DNA of 64,000 bases from Cryptomeria japonica (GCF_030272615.1 NC_081414.1:234893233-234957232); one strand, 5' to 3'. Numbered from the stretch's first letter, positions 47,987 to 60,291 are shown. Program-made: numbers and translations. The notes: generated by a model not told the origin, from the sequence alone.

Positions 47987-48296
47987 TTTTGTATTAAGTA
48001 TCATAGAACAATTACAAACTTATTACAAATACCAACTCCTTTCGAGCAAGCTTATTACAAATACTAGCTCCTTTCAAGCACAAATACAAGCTCCTTTCGA
48101 GCGCCAAAATGGAAACAACAATTGGAAGACCAAGGGTCACAACTTAGAAATCCACTTTAAACAATGTGACAAATACAACCAATGGAAGACCAAGAGTCAC
48201 AACTTATAATTCCACAAAGATGTCCCTCTTGGGAGTTGAACTTGGGTCTCCACATTGAGAATTCAATGCTTTAACCAACTAAGCTCAACCCCCTGG
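47987..48296 (-). mobile_element. tRNA-derived SINE
   Basis: A 310-base insertion with a perfect 15-base target duplication, ACCATATTTAGTATT, at 47972-47986 and 48297-48311. On the minus strand the head reads like a tRNA: an A-box-like GAGCTTAGTTGG (near 48285) and a B-box-like AAGTTCAACTCC (near 48239), the internal RNA polymerase III promoter. The body has an internal duplication (AAGTTGTGACYCTTGGTCTTCC twice, at about 48125-48145 and 48190-48210) and three copies of an AAAGGAGC phrase. It ends in CTTAATACAAAAAA. It carries no protein and relies on LINE machinery. Confidence 0.88.
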
Positions 48297-48311
48297 ACCA
48301 TATTTAGTATT

Positions 48312-48990
48312 ACAAACAATGTATTAAATAAATAATGAAAATAATTATTAGTAATTGAAGAAAATTAAATCATTACAATAAGATGAACTAGTTGGCTTAC
48401 TATGTTTAAATGTCACTAAAATCGTTTAAAATAACACCAAAAAATATTAAACCATAAGAAAATGATGTTAAATAAAAGAAATTAGCCTTTATATTTGATT
48501 AAATTATTAAATTAAAATATTTTTAATGACTTACCAAATATTGAGAAATTTTATAGAGAATGATTGTTTGTTTAAATTAGATAGAAATTTAGTCATTCAT
48601 GAATGTGTCCATCTTGCTTTTCAATCATAATATGTAGATATATTATCGTATTAATTTTACATAAAAAAATTACATCTCATAAACATATTATTTAATAAAA
48701 TATATTTTAGTCTATGTAAACTAAAAATATATGATAAAAATAAAAAAATGAATTTATACATTTTTTCCCCCTCAAATAATTAATTTGCATCAAGCAATGT
48801 GTTTCAACTACCAACCTCTTTGAATATCCGATAAATTGAACCTAGTGTATATTTTTCTTAGCAAGTATCTAGGTGAAGAGAGAAAGGATCATGATAGTAA
48901 GAGAAGAGAGAAGAATTGTAGCATTGCTAATTATTTAGAGAAGTACAAATTGCAAGAGTGTTGTTAACAACATTTATTAGATCTAATGAT
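48312..48990. other. AT-rich spacer
   Basis: No gene or repeat recognised. It may include the 3' end of the Helitron, but no clear CTRR end with a hairpin was found. Confidence 0.45.
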
Positions 48991-49001
48991 TACTAAGGAT
49001 T

Positions 49002-50400
49002 TTAGCTTGTTTTCTTCTTCCTTGTTCTGGCAACTTGCTTTCCCCTCTTCATTTTTTCATATCTTTCATATGTGAAGGGCAGCATAATTCGTAGTTCTTG
49101 CAAATAATTGACACGTGATATTGCCACAAATGTGAGACAACTTCTTTCAGTGAGCCCTATATCAATAGTAGCTTTATCTTGTGTCAACTCGTGTGATTTA
49201 AATGTATAGTTAAAGCCCAAGCCAATCTCAATGGAATTTGCTTTGTGCTAGCTTTGTCAATTGTTGTAATTGGAACTCATTGGGGGTGGCGATCGTCAAA
49301 TGGAATTCTTGAGTAACTGTCAAAATCTACAAGTACATATGACAGTGGAAAAGGTGGTGCACTTTGAGGTCTATATACAATACTTCAAATATATCCTAGT
49401 GCTCCATTGGCAAGACCTGCTTCTATCCATAAGTTCAAAGTTAACATTACCCTTGCAATTTTACTGAGTAATAGTTCCATGTTAAGCTTATCATTTCCAT
49501 CTCCTTCTATAGAGATAAATGTTGTTGTTTTTATAGCAATGCTACGTGCAATAGGGTTTTTTAATGAGTATAGTTTTCTCTTATTATCACTGTCCACATT
49601 ATCATTTATTGAGAATAAATGAACTATTTTTTTACTCATCATTTGCTCCAATACTCATGTTTCCATTTGATCTCAACATAAGTAACATCCAATCATCTAT
49701 TGTAGGGTTTGCATCCCTTATGTTTGATAGAAGAAGACATAATATTTCTTTTTTATTGCTTTGTCCATCTTGTCTAAAAATACGGCTCAAAGTAACTACA
49801 ATTTTGAATTCTTTCACCAGTAGCCTTGCACACCTTCTGCTTTCATATGTCAGTCTATCTTTGACAAGAGACAATTGCGGTAAATATCTGACCAATATCA
49901 TAGATATACCTGAAAAATATTTTAATAGACATATTGAGCAATAAGAAAATGTGTTAAAATGTTGATCTATTATTCTAAGAAACTTAAATATTAAACATAC
50001 TTCCAAAACTTTTATGATTTTTTTGGAAATGCTTGTCGAAGATGAGAGTCTATGTTTTCAAGTAACCTCTCTCCCAAGAAGGTCATTTCATCTATTAATA
50101 TGTACTTTATGTGATAGATTTCGTCCCGGAAACTTGTAAGTCTTGTCCCTTGTAGCTCACCGATTTCTTTTATCGGAATTCTCAACTTATAATGAATCAT
50201 TGATGCTCCATTGTTGAATGTTGCAACTCTTGTCGGTGCAATTAGAAGTAGCGGAGAGCATTATGGAGAGACTGCATTTTGTAATGCTTGACTTATTGCA
50301 TTTATCAAGTATGACTTACCTGTTCTTGGTGTGCCTTGGATTATCATATATAAGGGTGATGCATTTTGATATGTATGATAGTGGGACATTATAATGTTGA
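49002..50400 (-). pseudogene. Helitron PIF1-type helicase domain
   Basis: Walker A is GTPRTGKS at 50312-50335. Walker B lies in KYILIDEMTFLGERLL (50012-50200 block). Then follow YLPQLSLVKDR, FKIVVTLSRIFRQDGQ and LLSNIRDANPTIDDWMLLM (49632-50006); PIARSIAIKTT and LNLWIEAGLANGALGYI (49385-49651); and the C-terminal ATIDIGLTERSCLTFVAISR (49002-49220). At least five frames or stops break it. The helicase would unwind DNA during rolling-circle transposition. Confidence 0.9.
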
Positions 50401-50853
50401 CTGCTTTTCTTGTTTGTCATTGAGGTTTCCACAGTCCACATGTTGCAATATGTCATCATGAATAAGATAACTATTTCTCAAATGTTATGTTAATGAAATT
50501 TGTAGCATCATTTGTGTATTGTTTCACCTTGAAATTCTTGACACCAATTTGTTTGTCGATCTATATCTCTTTTTCCCAACATATTTATTTTTGAAACTTG
50601 CATAATTTGTCCATGACGAAGTCTAGATAAAATTTACCATTCATTCTCTGTGATAGTACCTTGGGCATTATTGTATTCAAATTCTGAATCGTTCTCATTT
50701 TTAATGTTTTGAATATGTTCTCTCCTTTCTAGGTGCCATTGATATATCTAAAATTATCTCATGTTGCAACTATTGATTCATTATTGTGGCCAATATCTGT
50801 GTGAACTTCACGAAAAGGCTTATAGAGTGCAATAATTCTTAAGAGCAAATATC

Positions 50854-52041
50854 TGTATACACATAAAAATTGGCTATGAGTGATTAAATAAATATTATAT
50901 TTATTTAATGTTTATTCTTCTATTAAAATAGTTAATTTGAAAAGATTAATTTATTTAATTCATTTCGTGTCTTTCTATTAATTAATTTAATTGAAATATT
51001 TTATTAATTAATTCATTTATCCTATTCCTCTAGTTAATTAAATATCTAATATTTAATTATTCTTCTAATCAATTAATTGAATATCTAAATATTTAATTAT
51101 TTCCTCCAATCATTTGAATATCTAATATCTAATGATTATTCTTCTATCCTATATTCTCAAATATTAAATAATTCTTAATTATTTAATCTCTTTTCCAACT
51201 CATCCTTGCATCTCCACTTCATCTTTCCTTTGCCAACTCGTCAAGCATGTAGTTAAAGATATTAATATTTCTTAAATATTAATTCATCATTTATCTCCAA
51301 CCCCCAAATTTAATGTCCAAATTTAATGAAATATTGTGTACGTACACATATTTCATAACCTTCTTTTATATTCTCTCCAACACCCTTATATCTTAGGAAG
51401 GACTTGAGTCCACTTGTCCTCTCATGCCTAAATCTTCTCTAACCATCCCTAGATTCCCTCAATTAGCCACTCAGTCAAGGTGAGATGAGTGACACTTGTC
51501 TTCTCCTTCCCCCTTTCTCTCAACCTTCACCTTTTCTCACAACCATCCAAATCTACAGATCTGTTCATGACCATTGATCTGGGCCACATCATCTTATCCT
51601 CTCTCTCAAAGTCTATAAAATTAGGAGTTTGAGTTGAGAAAGAGTTAGTCTTCAAGTGAGTTTTCAAGCTAATCATTTGTGAAAACTTATGCATCTGTGA
51701 GTTTTAATCTTGAAGCAAATAGCAAATAGCATAATCATTTAGCATAGTAATTTAACATTGCATATCATAGTATCAGTTAACTATCAGTTATCAGTCCATT
51801 CTTCATATGCCATCTTGGAAGCTATCAGTACTTGTCTGAGAGCAAATCATCTGCAACCAAGAACAATAGAGTTAGGACACAATGAGACTTAAATCATGAA
51901 GGTAAAAATAGTGTTTTTATTTTATATGTATTTCATGTAGTTTCATTGGTTGAGTTTGGATTTCTTGTAGCACTTCCTTTGTATTTTGTGAATCTTATAC
52001 GTTGCAGGTAACATTTTGATGATGAAATTCAAGTCAACACG
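50854..52041 (+). repeat. Solo LTR, family A, ATATC duplication
   Basis: Begins TGTATACACA at 50854 and ends near GTCAACACG at 52041, flanked by ATATC at 50849-50853 and 52042-52046. A TATA box CTATAAAA is at 51613-51620. The start is nearly identical to that of the minus-strand solo LTR at 31745-32786 (TGTATACAC, TA, AAAT). The last base is G where CA would be expected, so the right end is less sure than the left. Confidence 0.68.
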
Positions 52042-52479
52042 ATATCAATCTATTTTTTTGAGTGATGTGCAGTCCATTGATTGAAATCTAGGAAAGACTC
52101 TTACAATAGAAGCTACTTTCCTTGGACTCCATTTGTTCTCTCCTCTCCTTTTTTGGTTATATATCCATGATTTTGGAGCATCAATAAGGCATACAAGTTC
52201 CATAAATTGTGGCACATTCCTATATGCATCGATGAAAGATATGGTTTATTCCTCATTGTCATCATCAACATTTAAGTCTACACATTTGAATACTTCCCTT
52301 GAAACATTTACGTCGACAAATGTTCTACTGCTCTGTACCAATGGAAGTTCTAGTAGCATGTGACTTGTTTCTTGGGCTCCAATATCCGTTTATATTAGTA
52401 TTTTAATAAGAAGCATTCTATATGCTTTTGCCACTAAATCATCAGGATTTTTATGTTTGCTAACAGTAATAACATATGA

Positions 52480-53530
52480 TGGTATGCTTCTTAGCCTTTT
52501 TCAGCTTTGGCTACATACTTTGTAATATATTTAGTTACAACATTCTTTGACATAACAAGTTGCCAATCAATATTTGCTCTCCATAGTTGGTGTATGTACC
52601 AATTGTATGAGTTAACTCTATCATCATTTCTGAATGGCTCAAATTTCATTTCACCAATTTCTAAGTCTTTATAGATTCTAGAAGCTTCTAAATTTAATGG
52701 CCACAGGGAATTATACCTATATTTCATTCACGTGTTTTATTAGTAAATAAAGCAATATATTCAAGATAGACAATATTTACATTTGAAATGAATAAAATTG
52801 GTCAGGACGTATTTACCTGCAAACCAATTTCCCTCTTTTGTTACGTAGACATGCACCCTCTCTACACATTGTGTGTTTTTGAACAATATTCAAAATCTCA
52901 TATTCATAGTCATCATTGAGAGAAGATTCTACTAATTGTCTTGTATTTTTTAGACATGGGTGTAGACTGAAATTTCGATATGCCTGGAATGTGGATTAAA
53001 ATTTATCAATATCTATTTATACTTATTTTAAATTGTGTATAATATCAAAAGGACTTGATTTGCTAATTTATTATGATCGTACTTGTATGTTTCAGAGTTG
53101 TGTGTCTTGTCGAGGGTTACATGCATGAACTAAATCATGGAGATATGATTCAGCATAGTAAAATTGATCTGGATTATTCCAATCAATATTATCCATAATT
53201 GGTGTTCCATTTAACCATATGAAACCATGCACATGTGCAGATTCCCTATGTTGTCATTTGTATATGCACCAATAGTCTTTGGCATCCATACCCTTCTCGA
53301 GGTTGAGTGTCATAAATGCATGTATTATGAAACAATGGGAGGTTAATCGATGACATTTTGTTTTTGTCATAGTTGTGCTTCTCGTGGATTGCTTGGTGGT
53401 GTTCTGGGCATCAATGCATGCAAATTTGGCCAATACAAGTTCGTTGCACTTAACATGAAAAATATTGTCAGTGTTCCAATTTGGTGAAGCATGTCTATTA
53501 ATTCTGCTTGACACTTTGTCCAATAAGATC
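52480..53530 (-). pseudogene. Helitron Rep (HUH endonuclease) region
   Basis: HRESAHVHGFIWLNGTP (about 53200-53253) contains the His-x-His HUH metal-binding motif. Further on, at 52491-52727, SYNWYIHQLWRANIDWQLV and TKYITKYVAKAEKG match the Helitron-like N domain, with two Tyr four residues apart as in the Y2 catalytic pair. Upstream is PNWNTDNIFHVKCNELVLA (53254-53523 block). Rep nicks DNA and links to its 5' end. Stops and shifts break the frame between all blocks. Confidence 0.82.
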
Positions 53531-53555
53531 TTGTTCCCCTTAAACTAGTTCCAAA

Positions 53556-54650
53556 TCACATTAATCTATCTTCTAGATGCATATGTGGTGTGTTGTCCAT
53601 GTGTTCATGCAACTCTTGTATGGTGATTGGTATTTCGTGCAAACTTCTTTTTACACAAACGGTTGTGGAGATATGTACTCGATGTCTCATAATTATATTT
53701 ATCATATAATAATGAAATATCAAATGCTTACGAAATCTATTTTTCTCTGTATTGTAGCAGGTGACTGGCAAATTCATGTAGATGCAATTTCCTCAGTCTT
53801 AGTTCCAACTAGAATCACATTTAACATTGGGAAATAAAGAGAGGAAGGTCATGTCGAGCAAACCTGACATTGTATATTCATTTTTGGGAGAATGATCCAT
53901 CATTGTTGTTGGGTCTACATTAGGATAGTTGACCCATGCGTGAATCAACTCCATTTCCCTTTGGGCATTTGGTGGTTTGGATGCCATCAATGTTGTATGC
54001 TCTATTATGTTTCTCTCATCTATCTCCATTAGGGGACCCACAAAAACAAATTTGTTTCTATCATAATCAAACTCTATATGCACAATTTTTGAATCATTGA
54101 AAACATTATGGTCTAAATTTGGTGATATATTGTCTAGAGAATTTTCATCAATTATTACAACTGAGTAAAACTTATCATGTTAAATTTTGTATAGTAGGGT
54201 TGTCTAGACAAGAGATGTATTTATTATGAAATTATAGCTTGTCTAACGTTAATATTTTCTGTGAACTACACTCAATGGAAGATCTCTAACTAAGTGTGGT
54301 GATTTTTTGGCCATAATTTCAAAGTTCTGTGGGAAGCTTATTGTGTGTCCTTTGTATTTGAACTGACCACTAGTTGCATGTGTCACTTGCAAAATTGGGC
54401 TCACGCGTGCAATTAGCATTTCTTCCACTTGAGTTAAATTTGTCAATTTTATTGGTTGGGGCTTGGGATCCATATTATTTTCAAATGAAAATATATGGTT
54501 TCTTTTTCTAGTATGCATCTATTACAAATAGGCCCTTGGGGATTACAAGAGACATTAATTCCAGTGCAACATTCTTGAAAAATATAGCATATTGTTGGTG
54601 ATGCCAACCTATATAATTTATTATGAAATGTCATTTGAAATTTCATGAAA
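53556..54650 (-). pseudogene. Helitron N-terminal DUF6570-like region
   Basis: CNPQGPICNRC (near 54535) is a Cys-rich start. It is followed by LTQVEEMLIARVSPILQVTH and FKYKGHTISFPQNFEIMAKK (54249-54518), typical of the conserved region that precedes Rep in many plant Helitrons. Blocks at 53799-54083 (FDYDRNKFVFVGPLME) and 53556-53777 fill the space to Rep. The role of this region in transposition is not established. Confidence 0.75.
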
Positions 54651-55270
54651 TTAGTCTCTAGTAATTCACTGGCATTTGGGATGTCATGTTGAAGTGATTC
54701 AGAAGTGAATTGCCATTCTCGTTGATTTACATTTTTTAGGTGTTTCTACAACATGTTTTGTTGAACTCGGCCCTTCCTCTTTTGCATTCCTTTGAAAAGC
54801 TTCTTTGTGCACATTCGTTTCAATATTTTCATGATACATATGATTTGTTACGTTTTCCCTTGTTGGGGATTAGTTTGTACTCTCGCCTCATTATGTATAG
54901 GACATACCTTAGCATCATTTTGATCTCTTATGACTTCCTATGAATGTGCCTCCTCAGATATGCATTGATTTGTATTTCTATTTATGTTTCTATGTCAAGC
55001 TCATAATGATGTGATGCTCATGTATTTGATTGTCTATATTTCTATTAACATTTTCCTCTATTGTTGTTTCACCTTGTAACTATTCATTTGTCATTTTTTC
55101 TCTATGTTTAGGGTATCCTTCTCTATATGCTTCATTTCTTTGGCCTCTAGACTCGTCCATTTGAGCATCTACCATTTGTTTCATACATTGCCTATGATCT
55201 ATTCTCTCTGTTGTTGTTTTATTTGTTCTTTGTTTTGAAGAAGTGTTTCCTTGGTTGAATCATAGCTAAT

Positions 55271-57597
55271 GTATTAAACACATAGAGAACTTAAATAAAT
55301 GGGATTTTTTTATTATTATTTCAATAAAAATGAAATTTAAAGAATGAGTGCATTGCAAAAATTAATGTAAAAATAAAGATCATTCGATAGTATTAGAAAT
55401 AATAAATTGAAAATATAAATTCTAAAATAAGTGAAGACAACAATATATAACAAATGCATACTTCTATTATAAATGGTAAAAACATAGTTCAATACAAAAT
55501 AAATAAATGGGTCTGCCTATTTCTCTTTTGAGTAATGTAAAATTAAAGATTGCAATAATGTGCTTATCTCATTATAGATTTACCTAAATAAGTGAAGAAA
55601 ACACTTACTGTTTAGAACGATGTTGTTAGACTAATTTTATGTTTCGTGAAGATGATACATCCACCCTTGCATAGCCCTTCAACATTGTTCTTTGTACCAA
55701 GCTTCTGATAATGATATCCAAAACTTCAATTCCATCTAAACCTTTAGAGTGAGTAGTTGTTATAACGTTATCCACATCTTCTTCTACCCAATTTATATTT
55801 AAATTCAGCAGATTCCTTTATCCAGTATTTCAAGGTTTTTTAATGTCAGCAATATCTTGTTTTTCCCACAATTAATATGATAGCTCATTAAATAAATATT
55901 TGATATCAAAAAACTACTTGTTGATATCATTGCTATACTCACAATTTTGGTATTATTCTTTTATTTTAATTGTAAAATTTATCTACAATTATTGAGTTAT
56001 GGGTTGATTTATTGAGTGGTAACGTTAAAGAGTAAGTACAAGTAAGTGTACTACATTTTATTTAGAAGTACAACATAGGAGAAAATACAATATATTCGTA
56101 CAAATTTTATTTTTTGTATTAATAAATACAAAAAAAAAATTGTACATTAATAAGTACAAAATTTTATATGTATTTTAATAAATACAAAATTGTTTCTTTC
56201 ATGCTACAACAAACATTTTCTCATTACATTTCCTTGAGAAATTCTTGAATGTGTTCGACTTGTTGGGCAAAGCAATGCATATCATACTATTCACCATAGA
56301 AAATTTGTTTAATAAAGTCCTCAAAATTGGCATATTTGATAAATGTGGTGTGAAATACATCTATAGTTTCTAGAATTTCAATAACATCTTCGCCTTAAAT
56401 AGCATGTATACAAGAGCTTGTGAGTATGAACCTCTCGATGAATTCATTTCACTAGTTCCTAACATCTCTTGCTAGTTTTTGAATTTACATTTCATTGAAG
56501 TCATTGGAATGAATACTTGATAATGTGGGACTTATAATAGAGACCTCAGACTCAGAATCTAGAACGTCAATTATTTCTATTCCTTGCATATGGTTTTCCA
56601 TGACCTAAAATAAAAAAATCAAAGAATTAAATTGGTAGATGGGAACAACTAACACTTAAATTTATTGAGTTGTACTCCTAAAAACATTTATCTGGCAGCA
56701 TTGCCTTCTAAATAAACTACAATTTTTTTTTTACTATAATATTAAATTTCTTAATAATATATGATATAGTCAATTTCTAACAAGGCGGCTTCCAATAATA
56801 AGCTTTAATTCAACAGCCAGGGAGGCACCACCCTATTTCTCTTTCATAAATGTAGCATTTCAGGAGTGACTGCAAATTCACGTGCTCAGAAAGGATCAAA
56901 TCCTTAACTCTTTGGAAACAAAAAAGCAGTCCTTTGGTCTGAATTTCGTTATTTTTTGTTTAAAAACCATTTCCAATATTTTAAACTCGTAAATTGTTAC
57001 AGCAAGCATTAAGTAAACAAAATCAAACGAAGCACTTCGTAAGAACATATAAATTCATTGCAAAAGAAACCCTGATTCAGAACCATAGATTATGATGCAG
57101 TAGCAAAATTATAGAAGTGCTTTAAGGACGGATCACTTTAAAATCTAAAATTTTACAGACAAAAGAAGCAAAATGCATACCTTGGTCTCTAGTGTTAACA
57201 ATAACACGATGCCAAACTTATCAATGTAACCTGTATTTTGATCTACATCCAGAATGGAAACAAATTACTCTCAGAATACATAGAATGCAATGAAAACAAT
57301 TAATTACTCTCAGAATACATAGGAATTGATTTCAGAATATATCATGTTTTTTCTATTTGTAGACTATAGTCTTCCTTAGCAAGATGCTCACCTATATTGG
57401 ATTTTCTCTTGTCTCAAATGCTAAAAATTTGTGGTAGAATGGGGAAAATCAGTGGCAAAATAGGGAGAGGGAAATGCATGCAAAGAGGAAAAGTCACTTT
57501 AATTTGAACTTTTCAATTTCATTAGTTACATAATATCTTTCATAAATTACGTACAGTTCATTCAGTAGTCACTTCATCGGTTACGTATAAGGGAGAG
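55271..57597. other. Non-coding interval
   Basis: AT-rich, with no frame carrying a recognisable motif. It may include the 5' part of the Helitron. Repeated AATAAATACAAAA-like phrases occur near 56100-56180. Confidence 0.4.
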
Positions 57598-58130
57598 GAT
57601 CCAGTAGTTGTGCACCCTAACTTTGCGCTTCTCAAAATCTTATGTGGAAATTTCAAATCACTACGAATTTTTTACAGCAACTTACTTGACAAGTCCCCTG
57701 CTTATAACTAAGAATTCAAGGCCACATCATCAAATATAATGCCACATCAGCATGCTTTTTGCCAAGGTGTCCAAAACAGCCCAAAAAAAATTTGAGACCA
57801 ATAGGTGTGCAAAAGGGCCCCAATACTTGTGCAACTGATGTGGCATCACATGATTGGTTACTTTTCACAACAAATGGTATATTTCATTCAATTATTAGTA
57901 CTTATCATACAGTTATTGGTGCAATGTTGTACAAAAGTTGGACACTAAATCAACGAGTATGGGATATTAAATCAACAACTTCTATCACAAGAATTGGAAT
58001 GCGCTCAACTATTGGGTCCTTTCCCCTAATTCATTGCGCATCCGCTTCATCTTTAGGTGATACGAAATGACAAGTGACAACAACAACCGCTTCACCTTCA
58101 AGTGATGCGAGCTATAACTCATTGTAGATT
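57598..58130. other. Segment with 12-base inverted repeat
   Basis: ATGCCACATCAG at 57739-57750 and its exact reverse complement at 57835-57846 enclose 84 bases. Related phrases, CCAGTAGTTGTGCACCC (57603) and CCAATAGGTGTGCAAAAG (57808), occur nearby. The plus frame 57759-58070 (103 codons) has no motif and I do not call it a gene. Confidence 0.5.
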
Positions 58131-59099
58131 ACAGCCTAATCAATTCAATTAATTCAAACAATTAAATATAAGTACATAAATAAAAAAACTTAAATACTTA
58201 CATCATTACATTTATTACTTATATTACAATATTAAAATGCAAATACACCACTAAGTGACACTTATTTTTATTTACAAATATCTCTACAAAATCATTACAA
58301 TACAACAAATATGTAACACTTATTAGTACTTGTTGTTAAGCATAGTACTATTGGAGTGATTAAAACAAATTTTATAAACCAATCACAATTTAAATATGTT
58401 TTAAATTTCTTTAAAATTTTATATTTTCTATAGTTCAAATGTAATATTTTAAAGTTTATAATTTATAAAAAAAATATTTTTTTGATCATATGATTGGCTC
58501 ATAACATTTGACTCTTATACACTAAATTTTTGAAATTTTAAATAGAAAGAATTTAATTTGGAACTTTTTTTATAGTTTACTTCATTCTTGCCACTTTTTG
58601 TGGTTCTACAAATTTACGGTATCCATTAAAATTGGTAGATGGAAACATCGGGTCCTGAAATAATCTCCAACGCAAATATGGACATGGCGTGGTAATCACG
58701 CCTAATTCATTACAAAACACACAACAAAGATTTTTTAAATGTGTATGAGTGTAAATAAATAAAGTTATGCAACTTTCCTTCCTCCACCTATCGATGTACT
58801 ACTATGCCACCTTTGGATTTAAATGAGTATGATTATTAAATAGAAACCTTTTTAATTATCACCACACACTTTTCAAGAGAAAAAACAAATATTAAAATCT
58901 AGGTCTACATCGTTACCAATATTCACAATTATAATGAACCTGGATGTTCATGGGCATAATTACCCATTTTGTCCACCCATTCTAAAACTCTATAAATTTT
59001 ATATTATTCATTAGAGCTCAAAAGGCATGTAAAATTTCTGAAAACGTAAAGAAATCTAATTTTAAGAGGTCCAATGTGGGTAAATGCACAAAGTTGGGT
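58131..59099. other. AT-rich non-coding interval
   Basis: Nothing recognisable was seen in either strand. Confidence 0.45.
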
Positions 59100-59295
59100 C
59101 CCAATCTCGAGGAAGTTCGCGGGTTGGGAAAAGAGCCCTTTAGAAACGAGTGCCCGATTTTTACAAATTGGGCACCCGTTTTGCTTCGGGTCCTGAGGCA
59201 TTCAAAATAGGGCGCACATTTTTTGGAAACGTGTGCCCGTTTTGGTTCGGGTGCTCGATTTGTAAAAAATGGGCGCCCGTTTTTTTAATATATAT
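59100..59295. repeat. Cluster of GTGCCCG/CGGGCAC inverted motifs
   Basis: GTGCCCGATTTTTACAAATT is followed directly by GGGCAC (59150-59175), a hairpin with GTGCCC/GGGCAC arms. Related phrases with CCCGTTTTGSTTCGGGT occur at 59175-59195 and 59235-59255, and a mirror version, GTGCTCGATTTGTAAAAAAT then GGGCGCCC, at 59250-59280. It is noticeably more GC-rich than its surroundings. Confidence 0.65.
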
Positions 59296-59639
59296 ATATT
59301 TTTTAATCCATTTTCCATCATTTTCACTACTTCAAAAATGGGTAAATGTTTCAGAGGAGCAAGGGTACCCATTTTTTCCATCCCAGCAGACCCCCCCAGA
59401 CCATTTTTTACTTCCTTGCAAGTGGGTAGTTTTGTTTTTTATATTCTTTTATATTTTATTTTAAAAAAATTCATTAAAAAATGTTAATTTATTGTTATTT
59501 TTTAATTGTGGTGTTTTAAAGTTTGAAAAACGTTTTTTATTTAATTTAATTTCATGTTTAAAATAATTTTTAGTTTCTAAATATTGCAAAAAACATGAAA
59601 AGTAAAAAATAGTAAAAACTTAAAACCGTAGGAAAAAAC

Positions 59640-59880
59640 AAAAAACAAAAACGTAAATGAACAATAAACATTAGACACAAAAAACAGATAATAAATTCGA
59701 GCGACAGAAAAATGAACAATAAACCCTAGATAGAAAATAAATGAACAAAAAACCTTACAAAAAAATCAACAATAAACCCTTGACAAAAACAAACGAACAA
59801 AAAATCCTAGAAAATAAACAAACAACAAACCCTAAAAAATTAACGAACAATAAACCCTAGATGAAAATCAACAATAAACC
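59640..59880 (+). repeat. Degenerate AACAATAAACCCTAG tandem repeat
   Basis: At least seven copies of a roughly 25-base unit with core AACAATAAACCCTAGA, variously mutated to CATTAG, CTTAC or CCTTGAC. Some copies contain AAACCCTAA, which resembles the plant telomere unit, but the period and the rest of the unit do not fit telomeric DNA. Confidence 0.75.
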
Positions 59881-59955
59881 CCCCCCCCCTCTCTCTCACA
59901 CATGTACACGTTACCTTCTCTGTCATTAAGCTCTCTCTCTCTCTCTCTCTCTCTC
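59878..59955 (+). repeat. Poly-C and CT microsatellite
   Basis: A run of about 12 C, then two CT tracts separated by ACACATGTACACGTTACC-like sequence. The second tract abuts the chromovirus LTR at 59956. Confidence 0.85.
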
Positions 59956-60236
59956 TGAAGCAGTCACCGACAAGGAGGGATCTCGAAGAGATCAGTCCAA
60001 ACCGGTCAGCAAGAGTTAACACAACGAAAACACACAAATATGATGGAGGCAAATGTAGAATAGATTGTTTTATTGCATGAAAGTCAAATACATCCAACCG
60101 GCAACAACTGGGTTACAACATACTAGCACAAGGGCCTGGTAGAAGAGGTCTCATAGGGACCTTGAGTCGAAAGATCTATCTGATACTTCTTATCTTCAAA
60201 TTGTTTTTCTGATTGATTGATTGATTACAAAGCATG

Positions 60237-60291
<55 letters not shown>

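Larger units (their letters stand above)
49002..55270 (-). mobile_element. Decayed Helitron
   Basis: Minus-strand remnants occur in Helitron order: an N-terminal Arg/Gln-rich part (about 55250-55060), a Cys-containing DUF6570-like region, the HUH Rep endonuclease, then a PIF1-type helicase. A solo LTR interrupts it at 50854-52041; with the LTR removed, the frame around LLRIIALYKPFREVHTDI continues. All domains have stops and shifts. The true 5' TC and 3' CTRR ends were not found, so the outer limits are those of recognisable coding sequence. Confidence 0.85.

Noticed and set aside
48225-48296. Intact tRNA gene
   Set aside because: The A and B boxes are there, but stems are not consistent and the sequence is the head of a 310-base SINE with target duplications.
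48840-49000. Helitron 3' terminus
   Set aside because: A CTAG followed by AT occurs near 48870 on the minus strand, but there is no convincing hairpin before it.
59640-59880. Interstitial telomere array
   Set aside because: AAACCCTAA cores occur, but the period is about 25 bases and most copies deviate.
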